DNA of 64,000 bases, from assembly GCA_963798195.1 (NCBI GenBank), contig CAWCSF010000004.1, forward strand, positions 1-64,000, read 5' to 3'. Made by a program: the position numbers and the translations under genes. Numbering within the stretch: the stretch's first letter is position 1; each line of letters begins with the position of its first letter. This document shows, one piece after another, positions 53,518-61,367 of the stretch. Below the pieces are notes generated by a model, which was not told the origin of the DNA, ran no database searches, and saw only the letters and a list, made by a program, of their open reading frames with translations. Source of the DNA: CAVSRC01 sp963798195. Its GTDB lineage: Bacteria; Pseudomonadota; Alphaproteobacteria; Rhizobiales; Kaistiaceae.

Positions 53518-53534
53518 TTTTCGGTAGATGAAAA
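53518..53534. promoter_or_regulatory. 17-bp palindrome (putative IclR operator), copy 9
   Basis: TTTTCG-GTAGA-TGAAAA is a slightly divergent copy, 102 bp before the lambda-crystallin-like dehydrogenase start on the minus strand. It marks the right end of the palindrome-bearing island. Confidence 0.55.
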
Positions 53535-53560
53535 GGGCGGAAACGCGCCCGCAAGATACC

Positions 53561-54385
53561 CTATCGGGTCGCTTTGGGGGGCGCCTCTACGCGATCGTCC
53601 TCGCGCCCGAGCAGTTCGCAGAGCGGGCCGAACAATGCCGGTGTCGCCGCCAGGATTTCGTTGCCGTTCCTGAGGTAGTCGCCTGACAGGAAGGCGTTTA
53701 TTGCGCCGCCGGCCTCGCGCACGATGGCGAGTCCCGCGACCACGTCCCAGGCGTTGATGTGGCGTTCCCAATAGCCGTCGAACCGGCCATTGGCGGTGTA
53801 GGCCATGCCCAGCGCACCTGAGCCGATGCGGCTGTACTCGCAATGTGCGTTGAGCAGCGTCTCGATGTCATGGGCGTGCGGCGCCACCGGACGCCGGTAG
53901 CTGAAGCCCAGTCCGATGCGCGCCTTGGTTATGTCGGTCTGGCCGCTCACACGAATCGGCCTGCCGTTCAGGAACGCCCCGCCGCCCTGCCGCGCCGAGA
54001 ACAGTTCGTCCGCCACCGGGTCGAGCAATAGCCCCAGCACCGCCGCATCGCCCACCATCAGCCCGATCGAGATGCACCAGTGATCGATGCCGCGCACGAA
54101 GTTCGCCGTCCCGTCGATCGGGTCGATGATCCAGATGGCGGAGCCGGTCTTGTGAACCATCCCGCCTTCCTCGCCGAGGAAGGAATCGTCCGGAAATGCT
54201 TCTGCCAGCCGCCGCACGATCAGCTCTTCGCAGCTCTTGTCGGCCTCGCTGACGAGGTCCTGCACGCCCTTGCTCTGGATCGCGAGCTTGTCGCGCCGCC
54301 GGTAAAAATCGAGCGCCATTGCGCCTGCTTCGCGGATGACGTCGGTGGCGAGGTCGCCGCGCGCTGCGAGTTGATCTGCCTGCAC
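53561..54385 (-). CDS. Inositol monophosphatase family protein
   Basis: This 274-aa Mg-dependent phosphatase has SEADKSCEELIVRRL, FLGEEGG (metal Glu), WIIDPIDGTANFVRGI (the D-P-I-D-G-T motif), CISIGLMVGDAAVLG and the C-terminal HINAWDVVAGLAIVREAGG (W-D-x-x-A-G). It dephosphorylates inositol-1-phosphate or related sugar phosphates. GTG 54385 (VQADQLAARG) is chosen by alignment with the family start. The frame continues upstream without motifs, with ATG 54508 as a possible alternative. It is divergent from an ABC importer and near GDPD and iolG genes. Confidence 0.9.
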   Translation of the reverse strand: MQADQLAARGDLATDVIREAGAMALDFYRRRDKLAIQSKGVQDLVSEADKSCEELIVRRLAEAFPDDSFLGEEGGMVHKTGSAIWIIDPIDGTANFVRGIDHWCISIGLMVGDAAVLGLLLDPVADELFSARQGGGAFLNGRPIRVSGQTDITKARIGLGFSYRRPVAPHAHDIETLLNAHCEYSRIGSGALGMAYTANGRFDGYWERHINAWDVVAGLAIVREAGGAINAFLSGDYLRNGNEILAATPALFGPLCELLGREDDRVEAPPKATR

Positions 54386-54833
54386 TGTGAAGGGTCCCCG
54401 AGGATTTGGCGCGCGAACCTGTCCGGCGCGCTCTGCAAAAGCAGCGGGATTGGTCCCTTTGCGGAATGCAAAAGTCAATGGGCCGTCATAATGGCCGGAA
54501 AATTCCATTCGCCGGACTGTCACACGCCCCGCCGTGGCGGCGCGAAAATGATACAGCAAGCGCCGATGGGTGCGCGGCGGCGAAACGCGGCGATGGAATA
54601 AACATTCCATATTGACATGAAGCAGAACCAGTGTTGCATTTACCACAGGGGTGGAGATGCCCCGGAGCAAGGGTGCGGCAGCCTCGGCTGCGCCTGCGGC
54701 CGGCTCGCTGGGAGGAGGACTGATCGACGCCCTGCGGGGCTCCATCGCACTGTTACAAATGTCGCTTAACAAGCCTGTCGACCGGGTGCCTTCCGGGGTG
54801 GCCCGCAGATCGATATGCAACAGGGAGACTGAC
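54386..54833. other. Divergent control region of the phosphodiester locus
   Basis: This 448-bp region has no convincing gene. It contains the 18-bp palindrome ATGGAAT-AAAC-ATTCCAT (54593-54610). Immediately after it lies a promoter-like TTGACA (54612-54617), a 17-bp spacer, then TGCATT. The transcript from it would have a roughly 190-nt leader before the binding-protein gene. Confidence 0.6.
54593..54640 (+). promoter_or_regulatory. Palindrome plus sigma-70-like promoter of the second ABC operon
   Basis: A perfect 7-bp inverted repeat (ATGGAAT / ATTCCAT, 4-bp spacer) ends 1 bp before TTGACA (54612-54617). TGCATT follows after 17 bp, at 54635-54640. The palindrome abuts the -35 box, a typical place for an operator. 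It is unlike the RTTTCR-N5-CGAAAY motif of the neighbouring island. Confidence 0.6.
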
Positions 54834-56177
54834 ATGAAGAGAGCCGTATTCGGCGCACTTGCCGCGCTGACCCTGATCGCCACGCCGGCGCTCGCGGAAA
54901 CCATCAAGCTGGAACTCTGGTCCCGTGCCGACCCGTCCGGGCCGCTGCGTCCGGGCAATGTCGTGAAGGCGGCCGACCGTCTCAACGCCGCCCTGAAGAA
55001 GGAAGGCTCGGCCGATCAGGTCGAGGTCACCATTCGCGAAACCCCCGCCAAGGGCTTCGACGAGGACGCCCTCCAGCTCCTCAAGGTCTTCGGCATTGGC
55101 GAAGGCCCGGACATGTTCATCGCCGCGCACGAGTGGATCTGCGCCTTCCAGAAGGACGGCTTCGCCCTCAAGCTCGACGACTACATCGCCAAGTATCCCG
55201 ACCAGTTCGGCACCATCTATCCGGCGCTGTGGCATTCGGTCGAGTGCCCGGACGGCCGCTACGGCGTGCCGCAGGACGCCGAAGCCCGCATGTTCTTCTA
55301 CAACAAGGAGCTGATGCGGAAGGCCGGCTATGACGACGCCTTCATCGAGGGCCTGCCCGATCAGGTGATGAAGGGCGAGATCACGATGAACGATCTCATC
55401 GACATCGCCGCCAAGGTCCAGGAGAAGACCGGCGCCAAGTACGGCATCCTGCATCGTCCGTCCAAGGGCCCGGATTACCTGATGGTCTTCCAGACCTTCG
55501 GCAACGACTTCGTCGATCCCAAGACCGGCAACCTCGTGCTTGATCGCCAGAAGCTGACCGATGCGTTCGCCTGGTTCGAGAAGGGCGTGAAGGCCGGCGT
55601 CATCGCCGACAACAACACGTCGATGGAGTGGAACGACATCCGCGCCCAGTTCTACAAGGAGAACAACGCGGTGTTCTGGATGTACGGCATCTGGGATCTC
55701 GGCAGCGTTGCCTTCCCGACCTTCGGCCTGCCGCAGGACGAGAAGACCTTCGAAAAGAGCTGGGGCTGGGTCGCCGCGCCGCCGGCCGTGAAGGGTGGCA
55801 AGCCGAGCAGCCTGACCCATCCGGTCATCTACGCCGTGTCGGCCAAGACCAAGCATCCGGAACTCGCCGCGCGCCTGCTTGGCTACGCGTCGGATGCCGA
55901 TCTCAACACCGACCACGCCGTGACGACGACGCATCTTGGCATCAAGCCGGAGCAGTTGAAGGATCCGCGCTACGCCGAGGCATGGACGCTCGCCAAGGCG
56001 AGCCCGATGCTCGAGTTCACCAAGTTCCTGCCCAACAACCCGCAGTTCGGCGATCTCAACGGGATCATCTACAAGGCCATGCAGGGTGTTGAGACGGGCC
56101 GCCTGAACGCCGAGGATGCCGCCGACTTCGTCATCGACGAGGCGACCTCCTCGCTCACGGACGTGACGGTAAACTAG
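54834..56177 (+). CDS. ABC transporter substrate-binding protein (family 1)
   Basis: This is a 447-aa periplasmic protein. ATG 54834 opens into a clear signal peptide (MKRAVFGALAALTLIATPALA, cleavage after ALA). The frame runs back to 54651, but that part is the leader region. The mature protein has the MalE/UgpB-like two-lobe pattern: IKLELWSRADPSGPLRPGN, EGPDMFIAAHEWI, YGVPQDAEARMFFYNKELM, NNAVFWMYGIWDLG and GWVAAPPAVKGGKP. It is followed by a strong stem-loop and then the permeases. The gene context (GDPD, IMPase, iolG) suggests a glycerophosphodiester or inositol phosphate ligand rather than a plain sugar. Confidence 0.9.
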   Translation: MKRAVFGALAALTLIATPALAETIKLELWSRADPSGPLRPGNVVKAADRLNAALKKEGSADQVEVTIRETPAKGFDEDALQLLKVFGIGEGPDMFIAAHEWICAFQKDGFALKLDDYIAKYPDQFGTIYPALWHSVECPDGRYGVPQDAEARMFFYNKELMRKAGYDDAFIEGLPDQVMKGEITMNDLIDIAAKVQEKTGAKYGILHRPSKGPDYLMVFQTFGNDFVDPKTGNLVLDRQKLTDAFAWFEKGVKAGVIADNNTSMEWNDIRAQFYKENNAVFWMYGIWDLGSVAFPTFGLPQDEKTFEKSWGWVAAPPAVKGGKPSSLTHPVIYAVSAKTKHPELAARLLGYASDADLNTDHAVTTTHLGIKPEQLKDPRYAEAWTLAKASPMLEFTKFLPNNPQFGDLNGIIYKAMQGVETGRLNAEDAADFVIDEATSSLTDVTVN

Positions 56178-56193
56178 TCTCTGCAACAAGTCG

Positions 56194-56219
56194 GCGGGAG
56201 CCGGGTTTCCGGCTCCCGC
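56194..56219 (+). promoter_or_regulatory. Intercistronic stem-loop after the binding-protein gene
   Basis: An 11-bp perfect stem (GCGGGAGCCGG / CCGGCTCCCGC) with loop GTTT is followed by only TTCATT. It lies 16 bp after the stop and 61 bp before the permease start. The same arrangement as at 5770-5800 suggests differential expression of the binding protein. Confidence 0.78.
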
Positions 56220-56280
56220 TTCATTCCGGACGTCCGCGGGGGCCGTATCCGGCGAAAGCCCCGCGCATCAGGCCAGAGCG

Positions 56281-57234
56281 ATGACGACGACCGCAGAAGA
56301 GATCATCATCGAGCGCCGCGGCGCTTCCCGGTCGGCGGCGCGCCAGCGCGCCAACTTCATCATCTTTCTCGGCCCGGCGATCGTTCTGATCGTCATGTTC
56401 TTCGTCGTGCCCGTCGCTATCGATATCGTCGTTTCGTTCACCGACATGAGCCGCTCGCTGAAGGTCACCGGCTTCACGCTCGAGCAGTACCAGAAGGCCT
56501 TCTCCGGTGACCGCCGGCTGGCGCAGATCATCAGCATGACCCTGATCTACGTCCTCGGCACGCTGTGCATTTTCAATGTCACCTTCGGCCTCATCCTGGC
56601 GCTGGTCACCACCGCGATCAGCCGCGCCTCGGGCAGTTTCTTCCGCGGCGTCTGGCTGCTGCCGCGCATGAGCCCGTCGGTTCTCTACATCCTGCTGTGG
56701 CTCTGGGTCGTCGACCCGTCGTCGATCGGCCTGCTCAATCAGATTCTGATGAACGGTTTCGGGCTGGCCGAGCCGCTCGATCTCAAGACGCAGGCGCCGG
56801 TCGTCCTCATCATCATTGCCAACGGCTTCATCGGCGCCTCGCTCGGCATGATCATCTTCACCTCGGCGATCCGCGGAATTCCGGAGCACCTGTTCCATGC
56901 CGCCAAGGTGGATGGAGCCGGCGTGTTCGCGACCACGTGGTACGTGACCCTGCCGGCGCTCCGCTGGCCGATCAGCTTCGTCACGATCTATCAGACGCTC
57001 TCGCTGCTGGTCAGCTTCGAGTACATCATGCTGCTCACGCAGGGCGGGCCGTTCTACGACACCACGGTTTACGCGCTCTACATCTACCGGCGGTCCTTCG
57101 AGAGCGGGCAATACGGTTACGGCGCCGCGCTGGCGCTGGTGCTCATCGTCATCGGCGTCGTCTTCGCTCTGCTCGGCTGGCGCTTCTTCGACATGCAGCG
57201 GCTGCTCCAGCGGCCGCGCATCGAGGTGCAGTAG
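56281..57234 (+). CDS. ABC transporter permease (MalF/UgpA type)
   Basis: This 317-aa inner-membrane permease has six hydrophobic segments and an EAA loop (FHAAKVDGAGVFATTWYVTLP). It begins MTTTAEEIIIERRGASRSAAR before the first segment. It forms the transport channel with the next permease, whose start lies 2 bp beyond this stop. The ribosome site is weak. Confidence 0.92.
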   Translation: MTTTAEEIIIERRGASRSAARQRANFIIFLGPAIVLIVMFFVVPVAIDIVVSFTDMSRSLKVTGFTLEQYQKAFSGDRRLAQIISMTLIYVLGTLCIFNVTFGLILALVTTAISRASGSFFRGVWLLPRMSPSVLYILLWLWVVDPSSIGLLNQILMNGFGLAEPLDLKTQAPVVLIIIANGFIGASLGMIIFTSAIRGIPEHLFHAAKVDGAGVFATTWYVTLPALRWPISFVTIYQTLSLLVSFEYIMLLTQGGPFYDTTVYALYIYRRSFESGQYGYGAALALVLIVIGVVFALLGWRFFDMQRLLQRPRIEVQ

Positions 57235-57236
57235 CC

Positions 57237-58334
57237 GTGGCCGTCGACACCACCGCCAACAGCATGGGCGTCACGGCGACGGCGACCGATTGGCCGAAGC
57301 TCGCCCAGCGGGCGCGCACCGCGCGGCGAACGCGCGCCGTCGCGGTTTACGCGTTCCTTATCGCCGCCTCTGTGCCGATCATCCTTCCGTATTTCTGGCT
57401 GATATCGGTCGCTTTCTCGGCAAAGGTCGGCCTCGCCGAGACCAACGTTCTCTGGCGCTCGATGTTGATTCTGGTGCCCGCCGTGATCGCCTTCTGGCTG
57501 GTGGCGGCGCTGTCCAGAAGCCGCAGCCAGATGTGGGTCGGCATGGGCGTTGTTGCCGTGGTGACGGCCGCGATCTTTGCCTGGCTCGTCGGGCCGGATC
57601 TTTACCTCGGCAATTTCCTTTTCCTCTGGGAGCCGGATTTCGCCTCGGTCGTGCGCTCGCGCGTCGGTGAAGTGAAGGGCGCCGTCCAGTTTCCCAACGT
57701 CTGGCACGCCTTCGGCAATTCGATCCTGCTGGCCGGTTCGCAAACCGCGATCGTGGTCACGGTCGCCTCGCTTGCCGGCTATTACCTGTCGCGATTCCAG
57801 TTCCCCGGACGGTCGGGAATGCTGCGCACGCTTCTCGTGCTCCATGCCTTCCCGGTGCTCACGCTGATCGTGCCGCTGTTCCTGATGCTCTATTACATCG
57901 GGTTGCTCGATAATCTGTTCGGCGTCGTGCTCGTGCTGGTCGCCTTCGAACTGCCCTTCGCCATCTTCATCATGAAGGGCTTCTTCGACGCCGTGCCGTG
58001 GGACATCGAGATGAGCGCGCTCACCGATGGCGCCTCGCGCCGTCAGGCGTTCCTCAGCGTCGTGCTGCCGCAGGTCACCAACGGCCTGCTCGCGATCTCC
58101 GTCTTCACCTTCATCCGCGGGTGGGAGGAGTACATCTTCGTCGTCACCTTCCTCATCCGCAACACCAACTGGACCATGAGCCTCTACATGTTCTACGTGC
58201 GCGACGACATCATGGGCGTCGATTACGGCGTCGTGTCCGCCGTCGGCGTCTTCTATCTGGTGCCAAGCCTGCTGCTTTATCTCGCCGCGCAGCGCTTCCT
58301 CATGCAGATGTCCATTGGCGGCGTGAAGGGTTAG
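57237..58334 (+). CDS. ABC transporter permease (MalG/UgpE type)
   Basis: This 365-aa inner-membrane protein starts at GTG, 2 bp after the first permease stop. ATG 57264 is the alternative. It is longer than usual because a second hydrophobic pair and a roughly 60-residue loop follow the first membrane segment, as in MalG-like relatives with an extra periplasmic insert. The EAA loop is MSALTDGASRRQAFLSVVLP. The frame upstream of 57237 is a shadow of the first permease gene. Confidence 0.9.
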   Translation: MAVDTTANSMGVTATATDWPKLAQRARTARRTRAVAVYAFLIAASVPIILPYFWLISVAFSAKVGLAETNVLWRSMLILVPAVIAFWLVAALSRSRSQMWVGMGVVAVVTAAIFAWLVGPDLYLGNFLFLWEPDFASVVRSRVGEVKGAVQFPNVWHAFGNSILLAGSQTAIVVTVASLAGYYLSRFQFPGRSGMLRTLLVLHAFPVLTLIVPLFLMLYYIGLLDNLFGVVLVLVAFELPFAIFIMKGFFDAVPWDIEMSALTDGASRRQAFLSVVLPQVTNGLLAISVFTFIRGWEEYIFVVTFLIRNTNWTMSLYMFYVRDDIMGVDYGVVSAVGVFYLVPSLLLYLAAQRFLMQMSIGGVKG

Positions 58335-58339
58335 GCACG

Positions 58340-59401
58340 ATGGCTCGTATTGAATTCCGCAATATCTCCAAGGCCTTCGGCGATGTATCCGTCATCCCGG
58401 GCATGAACCTCGCCATCGATGACGGCGAGTTCGTCGCGCTGCTCGGCCCGTCGGGTTGCGGCAAGTCCACCAGCCTGCTGATCCTCGCCGGCATCTACCA
58501 GCCGACCGGCGGCCAGTTGCTGTTCGACAATCACGTCGTCAACGAGGTCGAGGCGAAGGACCGCAATGTCGGCATCGTCTTCCAGTCCTACGCGCTCTAT
58601 CCGCACATGACCGTGCGCGACAACATCCTCTTCCCGATGAAGTTCAAGAAAACGCCGCGCGAGGAGGCCAGGGATAGAGCCGGCCGTGTCGCCGATCTGG
58701 TGCAGATCGGCCAACTCATGGATCGCAAGCCGAGCGAGCTTTCCGGCGGCCAGCAGCAGCGCGTCGCGCTGGCGCGGGCGCTGATCAAGGAACCTCAGCT
58801 CCTGCTTCTCGACGAGCCGCTTTCGAATCTCGATGCGACGCTGCGTCTTTCCATGCGCACCGAGATCAAGTCGCTGCAGGAGAAGCTCGGCATCACCACG
58901 ATCCTGGTCACCCACGATCAGATCGAGGCGACGACCATGGCCGATCGCATCATCTGCATGCGCGAGGGCCGCATAGAGCAGGTTGGCTCGCCGAACGAGC
59001 TCTATCACCGGCCGGCGAGCCTCTTCGTCGCCGGCTTCATCGGCTCGCCGCCGATCAATCTCATCCCCGGCGAGGTGCGCGACGGCGCGCTGCGCGTCGG
59101 CGATACCGCGTTGCCGCTCACCGGCGCCAAAGGCGGCGTGACACTCGGGCTCAGGCCCGAACATCTGGCATTCGGCGAAACCGGCATGGCCGGCCGCATC
59201 GCCCAGACCGAGCCGATGGGCCGCGAGGTGCTCTACGTCGTCGATACCGGTATCGGCTACGTCCGCCTGCTGGAGCAGGGCTCGGATATCAATCACGCCA
59301 TCGGCGCGCCAGTCCATATTTCCTTCGACCCCGCCACTTCGCTGGTCTTCGACACGGCCACCGGCCGGCTGATCGAGGGTGCCGAGGCCCGTCCGGCGTA
59401 G
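58340..59401 (+). CDS. ABC transporter ATP-binding protein (MalK/UgpC type)
   Basis: This is a 353-aa ATPase. Walker A is GPSGCGKST, the Q-loop region FQSYALYP, the signature LSGGQQQRV, Walker B LLLLDEP followed by the D-loop SNLD, the switch LVTHDQ, and the TOBE-type C-terminal domain is from FIGSPPINL. ATG 58340 lies 5 bp after the second permease stop. It powers the importer at 54834-58334. The long in-frame upstream stretch is a shadow of the permease gene. Confidence 0.95.
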   Translation: MARIEFRNISKAFGDVSVIPGMNLAIDDGEFVALLGPSGCGKSTSLLILAGIYQPTGGQLLFDNHVVNEVEAKDRNVGIVFQSYALYPHMTVRDNILFPMKFKKTPREEARDRAGRVADLVQIGQLMDRKPSELSGGQQQRVALARALIKEPQLLLLDEPLSNLDATLRLSMRTEIKSLQEKLGITTILVTHDQIEATTMADRIICMREGRIEQVGSPNELYHRPASLFVAGFIGSPPINLIPGEVRDGALRVGDTALPLTGAKGGVTLGLRPEHLAFGETGMAGRIAQTEPMGREVLYVVDTGIGYVRLLEQGSDINHAIGAPVHISFDPATSLVFDTATGRLIEGAEARPA

Positions 59402-59419
59402 CCAAAGGCGCAGCAATTT

Positions 59420-59442
59420 CGTGACGCGGCCGGACCGTCACG
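59420..59442 (+). other. Short stem-loop between the ATPase and GDPD genes
   Basis: Arms CGTGACG and CGTCACG (7 bp) enclose a 9-nt loop, followed by CTTCCCCC. It is a weak processing or termination element inside the operon, 18 bp after the ATPase stop. Confidence 0.4.
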
Positions 59443-59496
59443 CTTCCCCCACACGGTCTATCCGGCAAGACGACCACACTGACGAAAGGTCCAGAA

Positions 59497-60339
59497 ATGC
59501 CGATCTCGTTCCGCGCCGCGGACAATGGGTACACGCACGTCTGCGCGCACCGGGGTTATTGCCTGCACTATCCGGAGAACACGCTGCTCGCCTTCGAGCA
59601 GGCCAAGGCCGCCGGGGCCACCACCTGTGAGATCGACCTCCAGCTCAGCCGCGACGGCGAGGCAATCGTCATCCACGACGAGACCCTGGACCGGACGACC
59701 AGTGGCCACGGCTTCGTCGGCGATCACGATGCTGGCACGATCCGCGGCCTCGACGCGGCAGCGCATTTTCCCGGCGACTTCGGCAAGGTTGTCGTGCCGA
59801 CTTTCACGGAGATCGTGCAGTGGGCGAAGAAGGCGAAGATGGGCCTCGTCGTCGAGATGAAGGAGGCCGAGCGGCCGGACGACCTTTCGGCGCGCGTCCT
59901 TCAGGTCCTGCGCAAGACCGATGGCTTCGGCAACGTGCTGATGCTCTCCTTCAACCACGTCGATCTCCTGAAGCTCAAGCAGAAGGAGCCGAAGATCCGG
60001 ACGGAGGCGATTGTCCACGCCCGCCATGCCGACATCGTCGCCGTGCTGCGCGCCTGTCGTGCCGAATCGGTGTCCATCGAGCTCAACATGTTCCACCCCG
60101 ACGACGCCAGGGCGCTGCACGACGCCGGATTCTATAATCGCGTCCATTGCCCGCGGCCCGAGAAGCTCATGCCGTTCTGGGCCCATGGCCGGGATCCGCG
60201 CATCGCGGTCGGCCAATGGCTTGCTGCCGGGCTCATCGACTCGCTCTCCGGAGACGACGTTATCTTTCTGCGGAAGCTCGTCGACCAGAACCCAATTCAG
60301 GCCGCCGCTGCTCCACGCAAGCGCCGCGCAGCGGCCTGA
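59497..60339 (+). CDS. Glycerophosphodiester phosphodiesterase family protein (UgpQ-like)
   Basis: This 280-aa hydrolase splits glycerophosphodiesters into glycerol-3-phosphate and an alcohol. CAHRGYCLHYPENTLLAFEQA carries the catalytic His and Arg and the Glu-Asn-Thr. CEIDLQLSRDGEAIVIHDETLDRTT carries the metal-binding Glu/Asp and the second His. VVEMKEAE carries a third metal-site Glu/Lys. No signal peptide is present, so it acts in the cytosol on imported diesters, like UgpQ. AAAGG lies 8 nt upstream. It directly follows the ABC operon. Confidence 0.93.
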   Translation: MPISFRAADNGYTHVCAHRGYCLHYPENTLLAFEQAKAAGATTCEIDLQLSRDGEAIVIHDETLDRTTSGHGFVGDHDAGTIRGLDAAAHFPGDFGKVVVPTFTEIVQWAKKAKMGLVVEMKEAERPDDLSARVLQVLRKTDGFGNVLMLSFNHVDLLKLKQKEPKIRTEAIVHARHADIVAVLRACRAESVSIELNMFHPDDARALHDAGFYNRVHCPRPEKLMPFWAHGRDPRIAVGQWLAAGLIDSLSGDDVIFLRKLVDQNPIQAAAAPRKRRAAA

Positions 60340-60351
60340 GGCGCGACACGG

Positions 60352-61206
60352 ATGCCGGCGGCCACGGGAAACGACGGCGTCGCGATCGACGCCGGTGGCC
60401 GCCGTGTCATGCTCAAGTGGCACAAGCTGCGCCGCTTCGCGAAGGAGCCTCCATTCATGGCGGCGAACCTCCCGCGCGGCCTCGCCATCGGTGCGTCGAT
60501 GGAAATCGACGCGCGGGTGCTGGCGGATGGCAACTGGGTCTGCCTGCATGACGATGTTCTCGACAGGGAGACCACGGGAACCGGACCGGTCGAAAAGGCC
60601 GACACGGAAACGATCCGCGGGCTCCGTCTCGCCGGGGCGGATTTCGCGCCGCCGCTTCTCGCCGACCTTGCCGGGAATGTCGCCGCGGCCGGCGATACGG
60701 GAGCGGTCTTCCAGATCGACCTGAAGGAGCCCGCCGTCGGGCTTACCCCGGCAGCCGTTGCGCGCTTTGCCGAGATCATCGCACCGGTGGCGGGGCGCTG
60801 CCTGTTGAGCGGTACGGAATGGGCGGCGGTGCGCATTCTAGGTGATGCCGTGCCGGACCTGCCGCTCGGTTTCGATCCGCTCGACATCGCCGAAGGGCGT
60901 CGCCTTGCCGACCGCGCCGACATGGTCGCGTTGACCGAGGAGACGGCCGCGACCGCGCCGCCTGCCGTGATGTTCTACCTGCACTACAAGTTCGTGCTCG
61001 CCGCCCTGGCCCTCGGCCACAACCCGATCGCGCGCCTTCAGCAGGGCGGCGGGCGGGTGGACGTGTGGACGCTCGATCCGACCACCCCCGACATCGGGGG
61101 CGTATTGGCGCGCGTCGTGAACGCGGGCGCCGACCAGATCACGACCAACGATCCGCTGGCCATGGCCGCCCTATGGGCGGAAATTCGCTCCAACAGCGAC
61201 GCGTGA
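60352..61206 (+). CDS. Divergent GDPD-like protein lacking the HRG motif
   Basis: This 284-aa protein starts 12 bp after the first GDPD gene. It keeps SMEIDARVLADGNWVCLHDDVLDRETTGTG, equivalent to the E-x-D ... H-D region, plus QIDLKEPA and a C-terminal DVWTLDPTTPDIGG. The usual A-H-R-G-x4-P-E-N-T opening is replaced by LKWHKLRRFAKEPPF, so the first catalytic His-Arg pair is missing or displaced. It may be a non-catalytic partner or a changed specificity enzyme. Adjacent duplication followed by divergence is the simplest history. Confidence 0.8.
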   Translation: MPAATGNDGVAIDAGGRRVMLKWHKLRRFAKEPPFMAANLPRGLAIGASMEIDARVLADGNWVCLHDDVLDRETTGTGPVEKADTETIRGLRLAGADFAPPLLADLAGNVAAAGDTGAVFQIDLKEPAVGLTPAAVARFAEIIAPVAGRCLLSGTEWAAVRILGDAVPDLPLGFDPLDIAEGRRLADRADMVALTEETAATAPPAVMFYLHYKFVLAALALGHNPIARLQQGGGRVDVWTLDPTTPDIGGVLARVVNAGADQITTNDPLAMAALWAEIRSNSDA

Positions 61207-61228
61207 GGGAAACCATAAGATTGTCCAA

Positions 61229-61245
61229 CTAACACAAACTGTTAG
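61229..61245. other. AT-rich inverted repeat between the GDPD-like and Na/Pi genes
   Basis: CTAACA and TGTTAG pair over 6 bp around CAAAC, in the most AT-rich part of the 161-bp gap before the Na/Pi gene. It is followed by ATTTTAG. It may be a weak terminator of the GDPD operon or an operator for the transporter gene. Confidence 0.4.
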
Positions 61246-61367
61246 ATTTTAGCCACGAAAGGAAGGTATTCTCTGAAATCAGGCCAGATTCGATATTACA
61301 TCGACACCCTGGCGGGCGGCCGCCGGGAGGCGCCGACGCCCGCGTTGCCTGACCAGGAAGACCAAGA

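Noticed and set aside
59416..59432. An ATTTCG half-site before the GDPD gene resembling the island palindrome
   Set aside because: The second half reads CGGCCG rather than CGAAAY, so it does not belong to the palindrome family.
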